Numbered from the stretch's first letter, positions 34,656-42,721 are shown. The stretch: 63,900 nt of DNA from Arenimonas composti TR7-09 = DSM 18010 (GCF_000426365.1 NZ_AUFF01000012.1:1-63900); one strand, 5' to 3'. Notes: generated by a model from the letters alone, not told the origin. Translations and numbers: made by a program.

Positions 34656-35081
34656 ATGTGCCTCGCCGTCTACCTGGCCAGCACCATCGCCGTTCCGCGC
34701 GAACGGCACGGCGACCCCGCGCTGCCGTCGGTGCACCTGCGCCGGGTCGGCGACGACGATCCCATTCGCCGGCAGGTGTTGCTGCCGCACGTGTACTACG
34801 TCGCCTCGCATCAAGGCTGCGGCTGCGGATTCCTGAAGGAGCCCGGCGACGACATCGCGTCGAAGCAGGCGAATCGAGTCCAGCTCGCGCAGCTGATCCG
34901 CGACATGCAGGATGCGGGCGCCCGGCTCGAGGTGTTCGCATGCTGGGAGGGCGAGCAGGGCGAGCCGGCCGAGGTCACCGAAACGCGCACGGCCGACGAG
35001 ATCGCAGCGGAGGATTTCAGGATTCTCGAGTCGCACCACATCACGCTGGCCACGGAGCTCGTGTCATGCCGACCCCGGTAA
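34656..35081 (+). CDS. Conserved hypothetical protein with HQGCGCGF motif
   Basis: 141 aa, cytosolic. Conserved-looking features are MCLAVYLAST at the start and HVYYVASHQGCGCGFLKE near residue 50, which has two closely spaced Cys. The second half predicts an alpha/beta fold (LIRDMQDAGARLEVFACWEGEQ). It may bind a metal or iron-sulfur cofactor through the Cys pair, but that is only suggestive. The next gene overlaps its end by 16 bp, so they are probably co-expressed. Confidence 0.65.
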   Translation: MCLAVYLASTIAVPRERHGDPALPSVHLRRVGDDDPIRRQVLLPHVYYVASHQGCGCGFLKEPGDDIASKQANRVQLAQLIRDMQDAGARLEVFACWEGEQGEPAEVTETRTADEIAAEDFRILESHHITLATELVSCRPR

Positions 35082-35710
35082 CGCCGGCCCTTTCGCGCGC
35101 CCGCCAGATCGCGATCACCGTCGCCGACGTCGAAGCGACTTGCGCCGCGCCGCTGTCCGGCCACGCACTGTGGATCGGCTTCCTGCGGGCGATTCCGCTC
35201 GCGCTGCTGCTCTCTGCCAGCCCGGTCACGGCGCATGCGGGCAGCGAACCGCCACCGACGCCGCTGCCCGAACGCGTTCCGGCGGACGAATGCCCGGTTC
35301 TCGAAGGCCGCTGGCAGTCCGACCGCGAGCGCACGATGGCCTGGATCGACCGCCACCTGCAGATGAATGCCGAGCTCAAGGGGATGGTGCGGGAAATGAG
35401 CGGCCGCGCCGTGCTGGAGATCGGCGCCGACACCATCACCGCCCGCATCGATGCGTGGACGCTGGCGATCGGGGAGGTGCAGGTGCCGATGGAGGCCACC
35501 GAACTCGCCTGGCGCTACGAGCTCGTGCACTGCACCCGCAGGGTCGTGGTCACCCGGCAGCCGCAGGCGCAGACGGGTGAGGAGCAGGTCGTCGTCTACC
35601 ACTTCGAGGCCCCGGACCTGATGTGGACGTACAGTGGCGGCGCCGACTCCGAATCCCCCGACTCCGCGCAGCGCGAGTACTACACCCGGATCCGGGACGT
35701 ACACCGTTAA
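35066..35710 (+). CDS. Exported hypothetical protein
   Basis: 214 aa with an N-terminal hydrophobic segment (IGFLRAIPLALLLSASPVTAHA) after a 34-residue lead. The mature part has ECPVLEGRWQSDRERTMAWIDRH and beta strands later (AVLEIGADTITARI), resembling small lipocalin-like proteins; no family is named. The final residues RDVHR and the stop TAA are encoded by a family D repeat (GGGACGTACACCGTTAA), so the ancestral C-terminus may have been different. Confidence 0.6.
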   Translation: MPTPVTPALSRARQIAITVADVEATCAAPLSGHALWIGFLRAIPLALLLSASPVTAHAGSEPPPTPLPERVPADECPVLEGRWQSDRERTMAWIDRHLQMNAELKGMVREMSGRAVLEIGADTITARIDAWTLAIGEVQVPMEATELAWRYELVHCTRRVVVTRQPQAQTGEEQVVVYHFEAPDLMWTYSGGADSESPDSAQREYYTRIRDVHR

Positions 35711-35729
35711 TCGGGACGTACACCGTCAA
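35693..35729. repeat. Two direct family D repeats
   Basis: Two copies of CGGGACGTACACCGTTAA / CGGGACGTACACCGTCAA in direct orientation at 35693-35710 and 35712-35729. The first contains a stop codon used by the gene at 35066. Confidence 0.8.
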
Positions 35730-35789
35730 GAAGCCATGCCGAGGATCCTGCCGTCGCCTCCGGCGCGGCCCGGGCATTCGGAGATCGCG

Positions 35790-36455
35790 ATGAAGGCAGT
35801 CCTGATCCTGGCGGCCCTGATGACGCTACCGGCGCAGGCACACGACGCCGCCACCACGGTGCCCGCGGCTTTCGTCGGCCGCTGGGCCGGCAGCCCCGCG
35901 GCCTGCGCGGACCCGGGCGCCGACGACCTTCGGCTCGACATTGCGCCCGACCGCATCGCCTTCTGGGAAAGCGCCGGGCCGCTCCGCGCGGTGGTCGTCC
36001 GAGGCGATCAACTCGCGCTGATCGCCGAGCTCTCCGGCGAGGGCGAAACCTGGCTGGCGGCGAGGTCCTTCGAGCTCGCCCACGACGGCCGCCGGCTGAT
36101 CGATCGTGCCAGCGTTCCTGGCGAGGAGATCGTGCGTCATCGCTGCGGCGATCCACCGCCACCCCTCGCCTCCGGCACCCACGACTTCGAACACCGCTAC
36201 GCCGAACACCCCGACATGCCCAGCCTCCGCCTGCGCGTGCGCATCGACGGTAGTCACGTGATCGTCGATAACCCGCAGGCCGCGAACCCGTTCCCTGCCG
36301 GCGTGATCGACGAGGGCAGGCTGATGTGGCACCCCGTCGCGAAGCGGTGGATCATCGGCCACGAGGACAGCGACCGCCTTCGCCGCGATGTCGGCGGCTG
36401 CAGCGACGGCGCGCACGTCATCGAACTGGAGAAGCGGGTGTTCTGGACGTGCTGA
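35790..36455 (+). CDS. Exported hypothetical protein
   Basis: 221 aa, with signal peptide MKAVLILAALMTLPAQA. AFVGRWAGSPAACADPGADDLRLDIAPDRI suggests a lipocalin-like beta-barrel start, followed by a second beta-rich half (LRLRVRIDGSHVIVDN). It may be a distant relative of the product at 35066 (both contain a GRW motif). No enzymatic motif is present. Confidence 0.65.
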   Translation: MKAVLILAALMTLPAQAHDAATTVPAAFVGRWAGSPAACADPGADDLRLDIAPDRIAFWESAGPLRAVVVRGDQLALIAELSGEGETWLAARSFELAHDGRRLIDRASVPGEEIVRHRCGDPPPPLASGTHDFEHRYAEHPDMPSLRLRVRIDGSHVIVDNPQAANPFPAGVIDEGRLMWHPVAKRWIIGHEDSDRLRRDVGGCSDGAHVIELEKRVFWTC

Positions 36456-36555
36456 TGGGCGCCGCGCCCTGCCGCGTCGATATACAGTTGACCGCCGAGC
36501 CGTGAACGCCGCTGCGCGTTCCGCTCCCGTCGACCGACAGAAGGGGATCACGGCA

Positions 36556-36987
36556 ATGGGGAACATCCGGACACTCATCGGAACACTGCCGCTGCTGCTC
36601 GCCGGCTCGCTCGCCGGCGCCGCCACGGTCTGGGCACCGATCGCCTGCGGCTGCGCAGCGCCCTGGCAGGCGATCGCCTGGCAGCTCGGCCGCAATGACC
36701 TGCGCAGCGCCGATGAGCTCGACCCGAAGGTGATCGCCGACGGCATCATCGCGACCTGGCGCGGCAAGCCGGTGCGCGCGTGGGATCTGCCGGTCGCGAC
36801 CTCCAGCGAGGACTGCGTCGACGCGGCGTCGCGGCAGGCGATCACCTGCACCTGGTGGATCTGGGAGTCGCCGGTCGGCAAGCGTGGCTTCGGGGTGGTC
36901 GTGTTCGCCGATGCCGATGGGGTGTTCGAGGACGTGCACGTCGAGCGGATCGAGTGGCTGGCGCCGGTGCCGGGCGACGGTTCCTGA
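36556..36987 (+). CDS. Exported hypothetical protein
   Basis: 143 aa. The N-terminus has a hydrophobic signal (IGTLPLLLAGSLAGAATVWA), followed by CGCAAPWQAIAW and a compact domain. Four Cys in the mature part (CGC, EDC, ITC) suggest disulfides. No family is recognised. AAGGGGATC upstream is a plausible ribosome-binding site. Confidence 0.6.
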   Translation: MGNIRTLIGTLPLLLAGSLAGAATVWAPIACGCAAPWQAIAWQLGRNDLRSADELDPKVIADGIIATWRGKPVRAWDLPVATSSEDCVDAASRQAITCTWWIWESPVGKRGFGVVVFADADGVFEDVHVERIEWLAPVPGDGS

Positions 36988-37042
36988 GGCGCTGACCGCG
37001 CTCTGCCGACCGGCGCTGGCTGCGGGAACGGCGGCAACCTTT

Positions 37043-37360
37043 CTAGACGCTGCCCTTGCGCTCCACGACGAGCACCCGTGCCGCGCCGATCGGATGCGCG
37101 ACGTGCTCGGTGCCGACATCGGCGTGGAAGAGGTCGCCGGGCTCGAGGATGCGGCAGTGTTCGCCGTCGCCATCGGCATCGCGCCAGCGCATCTCGACGC
37201 GGCCGTCGAGCACGACGAACACTTCCTCGCCGTCGTTGACGTGCCAGCGGTAGGGCTGGTCGGTCCAGTGCAGGCGCACGCTGGCGCCGTCGATCTCTGC
37301 GATGTCGAGCGCGCCCCAGGCGCGGTCGGCGGTGAAGTCGCGGCTGCGGATGAACTTCAT
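37043..37360 (-). CDS. Cupin-domain protein
   Basis: 105-aa single-domain cupin. Motif 1 is YRWHVNDGEEVFVVLDGRVEMRW and motif 2 EPGDLFHADVGTEHVAHP, with several His/Glu likely to bind a metal. Such small cupins often serve as sugar or metal-binding stress proteins. The start at 37360 (MKFIRSRDF) is conservative; a family A repeat 39 bp upstream offers an in-frame ATG (MYSDPGF) at 37399 that could extend the protein. Confidence 0.85.
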   Translation of the reverse strand: MKFIRSRDFTADRAWGALDIAEIDGASVRLHWTDQPYRWHVNDGEEVFVVLDGRVEMRWRDADGDGEHCRILEPGDLFHADVGTEHVAHPIGAARVLVVERKGSV

Positions 37361-37378
37361 GGCGGGGCGAAGTTGGTC

Positions 37379-37453
37379 AAAACCGGGGTCGGAGTACATT
37401 CCCGGCGGCCGGGGTCGGAGTAAATTGCCCGGGAATGTACTCCGACCCCGGTT
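37379..37453. repeat. Triple family A repeat between divergent genes
   Basis: Two direct copies (37379-37405, 37407-37432) and one inverted copy (37428-37453) of CCGGGGTCGGAGTAC fill the whole gap between the cupin and the persulfide dioxygenase genes. Any promoter for either gene must lie in or across the repeats. Confidence 0.85.
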
Positions 37454-37461
37454 CTGCGCCC

Positions 37462-38322
37462 ATGACGCCACTGGTACACAGCTTCCACGACCCGGCGACT
37501 TTCACCTTCACCCACGTGGTCTACGACCGGATCTGCGGCCGCGCGGCGGTGGTCGACCCGGTGCTGGATTTCGATGTCGCGTCCGGGCGCACCTCGACCG
37601 CCTCGGCCGAGCAGGTGCTGGCCTTCCTCGGCGAACACCGGCTGAGCCTGGACTGGGTGCTGGAGACGCATGCCCACGCCGACCACCTCAGCGCCGCCGC
37701 CTTCCTGAAGCGGCGTACCGGCGCGAAGGTGGCGATCGGCCGCGGCATCACCGCGGTGCAGGAACGCTTCAAGACGCTGTTCGGGCTCGAAGACGACTTC
37801 GCGACCGACGGCCGCCAGTTCGACCGGTTGTTCGACGACGGCGACACTTTCGCGATCGGCGCGCTGCGGGCGCGGGTGCTGGGCACGCCGGGGCATACCT
37901 CGGACGGCGTCAGCTACCAGGTCGGCGATGCGGTCTTCGTCGGCGACACCCTGTTCGCGCCCGAGACCGGCACCGCCCGCGCCGATTTCCCCGGCGCCGA
38001 TGCGCGCACGCTGTACACCTCGCTGCGCCGGCTGCTGGAACTGCCGCCGGAGACGCGACTGTTCCTGTGCCACGACTACCCGTCGCAGACGCACACCGTG
38101 CAGGCGATGACGACGGTGGCCGAGCAGCGCGCGCGCAACATCCACGTCGGTGGCGGCGCCGGCGAGGACGCCTACGTCGCGCTACGCACCACCCGCGATG
38201 CCGCGCTGCCGGTGCCGAAGCTGATCCTGCCGGCGCTGCAGGCGAACATCCGCGCTGGCGAACTGCCGCCCCCTGTTGCCAATGGCGTCAGGTACCTGCG
38301 GCTGCCGCTGGACCAGATTTAG
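37462..38322 (+). CDS. Blh/ETHE1-like MBL-fold persulfide dioxygenase
   Basis: 286 aa from ATG 37462, or 295 aa from the in-frame ATG at 37435 inside a family A repeat. Metallo-beta-lactamase motif HAHADHLSAA, GTPGHTSDGVSY, VGDTLFAPETGTARADFPG and LFLCHDY give the mono-iron site of ETHE1-type enzymes. The TARADFPG block resembles bacterial Blh proteins that oxidise persulfides in sulfide detoxification. No BigR-type regulator or sulfurtransferase is nearby, so its physiological role is inferred. Confidence 0.85.
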   Translation: MTPLVHSFHDPATFTFTHVVYDRICGRAAVVDPVLDFDVASGRTSTASAEQVLAFLGEHRLSLDWVLETHAHADHLSAAAFLKRRTGAKVAIGRGITAVQERFKTLFGLEDDFATDGRQFDRLFDDGDTFAIGALRARVLGTPGHTSDGVSYQVGDAVFVGDTLFAPETGTARADFPGADARTLYTSLRRLLELPPETRLFLCHDYPSQTHTVQAMTTVAEQRARNIHVGGGAGEDAYVALRTTRDAALPVPKLILPALQANIRAGELPPPVANGVRYLRLPLDQI

Positions 38323-38331
38323 CAAGTGGGG

Positions 38332-38408
38332 TTAACAACTGGGGTCGGATTCCTTCGTTAAGACGGGCGCCGCCCGTCTTAACGAAGGAATCCGACCCCG
38401 GTTGTTAA
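38332..38408. repeat. 77-nt near-perfect palindrome
   Basis: The segment is symmetric around 38370. A 29-bp perfect stem (starting GGGGTCGGATTCCTTCGTTA) extends outward through one G-T wobble by eight more pairs. It is related to family A (GGGGTCGGA) with a different body. It sits between the persulfide dioxygenase and csaA and could act as a terminator or cruciform. Confidence 0.9.
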
Positions 38409-38430
38409 GCCCAGTTGTCAAGGAGCCACC

Positions 38431-38772
38431 ATGACCAACACCATCACCTGGGACGACTTCACCCGGGTCGAACTGCGCGTCGGCCGCGTGCTCGAGGCGC
38501 GCGTTTTCCCGGATGCGCGCAAGCCCGCCTACATCCTGCACGTCGACTTCGGCCCGGAGATCGGCATGCGCAAGTCGAGCGCGCAGATCACCGACCACTA
38601 CACGCCGGAATCGCTGGTCGGGCGGCTGGTCGTCGGCGTCGTGAACTTCCCGCCGAAGCAGATCGGGCCGCTGCGCTCGGAATGCCTGGTCACCGGCTTC
38701 CACGATGCCGACGGGCACGTGTGGCTGTGCGTGCCCGACGGCGAGGTGGCGCCCGGAACGCGGCTGCTCTGA
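38431..38772 (+). CDS. csaA: CsaA-like tRNA-binding domain protein
   Basis: 113-aa single tRNA-binding (OB-fold) domain. FTRVELRVGRVLEARVFPDARKPAY, RKSSAQITDHYTPESLVG and NFPPKQIGPLRSECLVTGF match CsaA. The family binds tRNA and has been described as an export-related chaperone in Bacillus. AAGGAGCCACC before the ATG supports the start. It is probably transcribed with the downstream reductase. Confidence 0.92.
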   Translation: MTNTITWDDFTRVELRVGRVLEARVFPDARKPAYILHVDFGPEIGMRKSSAQITDHYTPESLVGRLVVGVVNFPPKQIGPLRSECLVTGFHDADGHVWLCVPDGEVAPGTRLL

Positions 38773-38833
38773 CGGCCTGCGCCATCCGACCAAGATCGAT
38801 ACCCTCGCGGAATCGCCCAACGAGGAGTTGCCC

Positions 38834-39439
38834 ATGCGCCGCCTGATCGCCTCCACCTTCGTGTCCCTCGACGGCGTGATGCAGGCCCCCGGCGGGCCCG
38901 ACGAAGACCGCGACGGCGGCTTCGCGCACGGCGGCTGGACCTTCCCGCACTGGGACGAAACGATGGATGCGGGCGCCGCCGGTTTCGACGCCGCCGGCCG
39001 CGAACTGCTGCTGGGCCGGCGCACCTACGACATCTTCGCCGGCTACTGGCCGAACCAGCCCGCCGACGACCCGACGGCGCGCACGCTCAACGCGGTACGC
39101 AAGCACGTGGCGTCGCGCACGCTGGCGTCGGTGGCCTGGAACAACGCGACGCTGCTGCGCGGCGAGCTGGTGGAGGCGGTGCGGGCGCTGAAGGCCGCCG
39201 ATGGCCCCGACCTGCAGATCATCGGCAGCGGCACGATCATCCAGCCGCTGCAGCGCGCCGGCTTGATCGACGAGTTCAACGTGTGGACGTTCCCGGTCGT
39301 GCTCGGCGGCGGCAAGCGGCTGTTCGAGCCGGGGGCGACGGCGACGGAACTGCGGCTGGTGTCGTCGGCGGTGTCGAACACCGGGGTGGTGATGAGCCGC
39401 TACGAGACCGATGGCGCCGTGCGGACGGGCTCATTCTGA
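38834..39439 (+). CDS. DHFR/RibD-C-like reductase
   Basis: 201-aa protein of the dihydrofolate-reductase-like RibD C-terminal family. Motifs: RRLIASTFVSLDGVMQAPGG, LLLGRRTYDIFAGYWP, LQIIGSGTIIQPL and FPVVLGGGKRLFEPG. It probably binds NADPH; the substrate is unknown. Many relatives are found as small stress-associated reductases. ATG 38834 follows GAGGAG; a longer reading to 38705 would overlap csaA and is unlikely. Confidence 0.88.
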   Translation: MRRLIASTFVSLDGVMQAPGGPDEDRDGGFAHGGWTFPHWDETMDAGAAGFDAAGRELLLGRRTYDIFAGYWPNQPADDPTARTLNAVRKHVASRTLASVAWNNATLLRGELVEAVRALKAADGPDLQIIGSGTIIQPLQRAGLIDEFNVWTFPVVLGGGKRLFEPGATATELRLVSSAVSNTGVVMSRYETDGAVRTGSF

Positions 39440-39441
39440 CG

Positions 39442-39527
39442 GGAATAACGGTGTCAGAGACAGTTACCGCCGACGGCCTTGGCCGACGCGACACCGCCGG
39501 AGTAACTGTCTCTGACACCGTTATTCC
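39442..39527. repeat. 25-bp perfect inverted repeat (family E)
   Basis: Arms 39442-39466 and 39503-39527 (core AACGGTGTCAGAGACAGTTA) are exact complements. The right arm contains the crcB stop codon; the left arm begins just after the reductase stop. It lies between two convergent genes. Confidence 0.9.
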
Positions 39528-39883
39528 GCGAGCCGGCTGCCGAGCCACACCGCGAACAGGCACACCCCCACGCTGCCGAGCACATACACCGCCGCCAGCG
39601 CGGCGTCGCCGCGGCGCATCAGCGTCAGCGTCTCCAGCCCGAAGGCCGAGAAGGTCGTGAATCCGCCCAGCACGCCGGTGACCACGAACAGCCGCAAGGT
39701 GTCGCCGTCGGGCGCCCGCGCCAGCACGCCGGCGACCAGGCCGATCAGCAGGCAGCCGAGCACGTTCACCGCGAAGGTCGGCCACGGGAAGCGCGCGGCG
39801 CTGCCGGCCAGCGCCAGCGACACGCCGTAGCGCGCGATCGCGCCGAGCGCGCCGCCGAGACCGACCCAGAGCCAGCCGGGCAT
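39521..39883 (-). CDS. crcB: Fluoride efflux channel CrcB
   Basis: 120-aa four-segment membrane protein of the CrcB/Fluc family. GGALGAIARYGVSL, WPTFAVNVLGCLLIGLVAG and GFTTFSAFGLETL are family signatures, with the pore-lining Asn in VNVLG. It exports fluoride as a dual-topology dimer. Its start overlaps the lipoprotein stop by one base (TGATG), so it is translated from the same mRNA. No fluoride-riboswitch motif was found upstream. The stop TAA belongs to the family E repeat. Confidence 0.93.
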   Translation of the reverse strand: MPGWLWVGLGGALGAIARYGVSLALAGSAARFPWPTFAVNVLGCLLIGLVAGVLARAPDGDTLRLFVVTGVLGGFTTFSAFGLETLTLMRRGDAALAAVYVLGSVGVCLFAVWLGSRLAE

Positions 39884-40479
39884 CAGCGCGTCTCCGGATG
39901 CACGCCGGGGATCAGCTCGCGCAGGCGGTCGTCGATCGCCACGAAGACGTTCGCGGACAGGTCGTTGCGCAGTCGGTCGTCGGCGCCGACGGCGTTGCCG
40001 CCGGCGTCGGTGGGAATCTGCACCCGGTCGCTGCTGGCGGCGGTCACCCGGAAGCCGCCGAGCAGGGCAGCGTCGGCGAGGCGGAACAGCAGCACGTCGC
40101 CGTCGAACGCGCCCGGGCTGAAGTCGCGGTCGGCGCCGACCGACGGCGCCAGCTCGCGATGCACGCGCAGCACGAACACGTACTCGGCACGCGCGCATTC
40201 GCCCATGATCAGCGGCGCGCCGCGGTGCAGGGTGCCCGCGTCGGCCGGCAGGTACTCCGCGCAGCTCTGCACGGTCCGCGCGTGCGTCGTGCCGAAGCCG
40301 TCGCTGCGCACCGGCGCGGCGGCGCGCACCGCCGGTTCCAGCGCGGCGATGCGCTCGAACACCTGCTGCACCTGCGGGCGCAGTTCCGCGACCTGATCGG
40401 CGACCGTTTCGCCGCAGCCGGCGAGCACCAGCGCCGACGCGAGCACCGTCGCCAGCACCGGGGAAAGGATCCTGGCCAT
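39883..40479 (-). CDS. Lipoprotein of unknown function upstream of crcB
   Basis: 198 aa, with lipobox LVLAGC and start supported by GGAGG. The mature protein contains a short coiled coil (VADQVAELRPQVQQVFERIAAL) and an alpha/beta domain with no recognised family. It is translationally coupled to crcB. A family A repeat upstream holds an in-frame ATG (MYSDPGF) at 40530 that could add 17 residues ahead of the signal peptide; the SD favours 40479. Confidence 0.75.
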   Translation of the reverse strand: MARILSPVLATVLASALVLAGCGETVADQVAELRPQVQQVFERIAALEPAVRAAAPVRSDGFGTTHARTVQSCAEYLPADAGTLHRGAPLIMGECARAEYVFVLRVHRELAPSVGADRDFSPGAFDGDVLLFRLADAALLGGFRVTAASSDRVQIPTDAGGNAVGADDRLRNDLSANVFVAIDDRLRELIPGVHPETR

Positions 40480-40510
40480 CGACACCTCCACGCACAGAAA
40501 CCGCGGTCGG

Positions 40511-40582
40511 AAACCGGGGTCGGAGTACATTCCGGGGGCCGTTACTCCGGGTCACGGCAGCGCAAATGTACTCCGACCCCGG
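40511..40582. repeat. Family A inverted repeat pair
   Basis: AAACCGGGGTCGGAGTACAT at 40511-40530 and its complement at 40564-40582 are separated by about 30 bp. The right arm holds the ATG that opens the VOC-like gene. Confidence 0.85.
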
Positions 40583-40916
40583 CTTGCTCACCGTTGACGT
40601 CGAGATCCTCGGCACGCGCTTCATCCTGCTGCGCGGCGGCCCGCAGTTCCGCTTCAGCGAGGCGGTCAGCTTCCAGGTCGCCACCGACGACCAGGCCGAA
40701 ACCGACCGCATCTGGCATGCGCTCGTCGACGCCGGCGGCGAAGAATCGATGTGCGGCTGGTGCAAGGACCGCTACGGCCTGTCCTGGCAGATCACCCCGA
40801 AGCGCCTGATCGAGTTCACCACCGCCGGCGGCGAGACGGCCGCGAAGGCCTTCGCCGCGATGATGACGATGCGGAAGATCGACATCGCGGCGCTGGAGCA
40901 GGCGGTCGTGGCCTAG
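40566..40916 (+). CDS. 5'-truncated VOC (PhnB-like) gene with repeat-borne start codon
   Basis: 116 aa. The product begins MYSDPG, encoded by a family A repeat, and continues directly into the second half of a PhnB-type VOC domain (RFILLRGGPQFRFSEAVSFQV, CGWCKDRYGLSWQITPKRL, MTMRKIDIAALEQ). Normal family members have about 50 residues more at the N-terminus. The repeat appears to have replaced or cut off the 5' end of the gene. It is a close relative of the C-terminal part of 30032-30634. No ribosome-binding site is evident, so expression is uncertain; it may be a pseudogene. Confidence 0.65.
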   Translation: MYSDPGLLTVDVEILGTRFILLRGGPQFRFSEAVSFQVATDDQAETDRIWHALVDAGGEESMCGWCKDRYGLSWQITPKRLIEFTTAGGETAAKAFAAMMTMRKIDIAALEQAVVA

Positions 40917-40944
40917 TTCGTAGTTCGTACGAGGTACGAGATAG
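40914..40944. repeat. Family C repeat
   Basis: CTAGTTCGTAGTTCGTACGA followed by GGTACGAGATAG, beginning at the stop codon of the truncated VOC gene. Confidence 0.8.
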
Positions 40945-41025
40945 TGTAGGAGCGGCTTCAGCCGCGATCCCTTGCTTCCCTCCCGACCTGCAGGAAGGGC
41001 ATCGCGGCTGAAGCCGCTCCCACAG
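40945..41025. repeat. Family B REP doublet (REPIN)
   Basis: GTAGGAGCGGCTTCAGCCGC near 40946-40965 and its inverted partner at 41001-41025 are separated by about 35 bp. It abuts the family C repeat and lies 10 bp from the end of the alpha/beta hydrolase gene. Confidence 0.85.
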
Positions 41026-41035
41026 GGGCGACTGA

Positions 41036-42406
41036 TTACTCGTCGGAAAGCGTCGCCCCGCGCATCCACTCGGTCATCAGTTCCAGCGCGGACCGCGAGA
41101 AGGTCTCCTCGATCGCGAAGTACTCCGCCGGCGAGCCGGTGTTCGCGGTCTGGAAGTTGTGGTTCAGGCCGGGCAGCTCGCGCACCTCGGCGCGCGGATT
41201 GCCGGCGAGTACGCGCCGCAGCTCCGCCAGGTTCTCGGCCGGCGGCACCTGCAGGTCCTTGCTGCCGATCAGCGCCAGCACCGGCACCTTCACTTCGCGC
41301 AGGTAGGCGCGCGGGTCGAGTGCGAGGAAGCGGCGGTACCACGGCGACAGCATCCACTCGAAGGCCTCGTCCGGCAGCCCGTCGGCGGGCAGTTCCAGCG
41401 TCGTGCGCACGTCCTCGGGCAACGCGGCGGTGGCCGCGTGCATCGCCGCGAGCGCGGCATCGTGGTCGAGCGGGCCGGCGGCGATCTCCAGCAGCTCGCG
41501 CTCCTGGTCGCGGTTCATCGCGATCAGCGCCTCGTCCATGCCCTCGGCGCGGCGCAGCGCGGCATCCTGCAGGCTCTTGTTGTCGATACCGGGCAGGCCG
41601 GTGCCGCCGAGCAACACGATGAAGGCGACGTCTTCCGGCGCGTCCGCCGCGACCATCGCCGCGATGATGCCGCCCTCGCTGTGACCGGCGAGGCCGACCC
41701 GGCCGCCGTCGACGAACGGCTGCATCCGCAGGAACCGCACCGCTGCCAGCGCGTCACTGGCGTAGTCGTCGGTGGTCGAGCCGGGGTGTACCTCGCCGCC
41801 GGTGAGACCGACGCCGCGCGTGTGCGGGCCGGTGCCGGCGACCAGCACCACCGCCGGGAACGGGCCGGGGCCCATCGGATACGTCAGCGTGCCGACCGGG
41901 GCGACGCCCGGCGTCGGGGTCGCGAACACCACTTCCTGTTCGCGGTAGGGCAGCGCGACCACCGGGTGCTGCGGACGCAGGCGCACGGCGTAGGCGTGCA
42001 GCTTGCCGTCGCCGTCCTGTTCGAGCGCGAAGCGGTTCACGTTGCCGCTGCGGCCGGTGATCGTGAAGAAACGGGTGCCACCGCTTGGCGGCGCCTCCAC
42101 CGCGAAGTCCGCCGCGGCGCCCATCGCCACGAAGCGTGCCTGTACCGCGGCGAGGTCGTCGGCCGAGAACATGTAGCGCTTGATCGCGTTCGCCGGCCAG
42201 GCGGTGAGGGGCGCGGCGGCCGGCGAGGCAGCGGCTGCGGAGGCGACGGCCACGTGGTCGGCGGAAGCGGCGGCATCGGCCGCGACCGCGGCCGCCGATG
42301 CGGCGAGCCCCAGGGCGATCGCCAGCCCGAGCGCCAGCCCGCGCGAGCGCGACGCGCGCGCGCCGGGCGCCGTGCTGCCGAAGTCGTCGAAAGCGGAAAC
42401 GTTCAT
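41036..42406 (-). CDS. Exported alpha/beta hydrolase
   Basis: 456-aa secreted or periplasmic hydrolase, start supported by GGAGGA. After a long Ala-rich signal (LALGLAIALGLAASAAAVAAD) comes a small N-terminal domain (about 65-135; VQARFVAMGAAADFAV). The hydrolase core then shows PAVVLVAGTGPHTRG, nucleophile elbow GLAGHSEGGIIAAM, Asp in LIGSKDLQVP and His in PGLNHNFQTA. The triad is complete. Substrate unknown; the family includes peptidases and esterases such as YtaP-type dienelactone hydrolase-like enzymes. Confidence 0.87.
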   Translation of the reverse strand: MNVSAFDDFGSTAPGARASRSRGLALGLAIALGLAASAAAVAADAAASADHVAVASAAAASPAAAPLTAWPANAIKRYMFSADDLAAVQARFVAMGAAADFAVEAPPSGGTRFFTITGRSGNVNRFALEQDGDGKLHAYAVRLRPQHPVVALPYREQEVVFATPTPGVAPVGTLTYPMGPGPFPAVVLVAGTGPHTRGVGLTGGEVHPGSTTDDYASDALAAVRFLRMQPFVDGGRVGLAGHSEGGIIAAMVAADAPEDVAFIVLLGGTGLPGIDNKSLQDAALRRAEGMDEALIAMNRDQERELLEIAAGPLDHDAALAAMHAATAALPEDVRTTLELPADGLPDEAFEWMLSPWYRRFLALDPRAYLREVKVPVLALIGSKDLQVPPAENLAELRRVLAGNPRAEVRELPGLNHNFQTANTGSPAEYFAIEETFSRSALELMTEWMRGATLSDE

Positions 42407-42499
42407 GGGTCCTCCGAGGCGCGTGGGGTCCCGGTGAGGCTAGGCAGCGCCGGCAGCCGCGCCCAGTGCTTTTCGTCCGTCCCCGGATTCCGGCGTCGC

Positions 42500-42536
42500 G
42501 ACTACGAACCACCTCTTACGGACTACGAACTACGTC
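42500..42536. repeat. Family C repeat (diverged)
   Basis: GACTACGAACCACCTCTTAC followed by GGACTACGAACTACG immediately precedes the promoter of the Cys-rich gene. Confidence 0.65.
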
Positions 42537-42595
42537 TTGACCTTGCCACGGTGTCAGCCCCGAGCCTCACGCCACGGCATTCCGCCGTCCAGGAG
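42537..42595 (+). promoter_or_regulatory. Candidate MerR/CueR-type promoter and RBS
   Basis: TTGACC (42537-42542) and GAGCCT (42562-42567) are separated by 19 bp, the spacing typical of MerR-family promoters. The spacer begins TTGCCACGGTG, like the left half of metal-responsive operators; the right half (TCAGCCCC) is degenerate. AGGAG at 42591 is the ribosome-binding site for the GTG start at 42602. CueR is encoded 5 kb away (47062). Confidence 0.4.
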
Positions 42596-42601
42596 AACCC
42601 C

Positions 42602-42721
42602 GTGAGCACGATCGAAGACACCGCCACCACGCCCTGCCCCTGCTGCGCCTGTGGCGACTGCACCTGCGGCGACTGCCGCTGCTGCGACTGCGCCCCGTGC
42701 GGCTGCGGCGGCGACGAGTGA
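42602..42721 (+). CDS. Cysteine-rich 39-residue protein, metallothionein-like
   Basis: A tiny GTG-started gene preceded by AGGAG. The product has 12 Cys in 39 residues, arranged as CPCCACGDCTCGDC and on to the end with CxC and CxxC spacing, plus acidic residues. No known metallothionein family can be assigned from sequence, but the composition implies soft-metal binding (Cu, Zn or Cd). The stop overlaps the GTG of the DUF3703 gene (GTGA), so the two are translationally coupled. The promoter resembles a metal-responsive MerR-type site. Confidence 0.6.
   Translation: MSTIEDTATTPCPCCACGDCTCGDCRCCDCAPCGCGGDE

Noticed and set aside
40480-40560. Fluoride riboswitch upstream of the lipoprotein-crcB operon
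   Set aside because: The segment is mostly a family A repeat, and the conserved crcB-motif elements could not be found.
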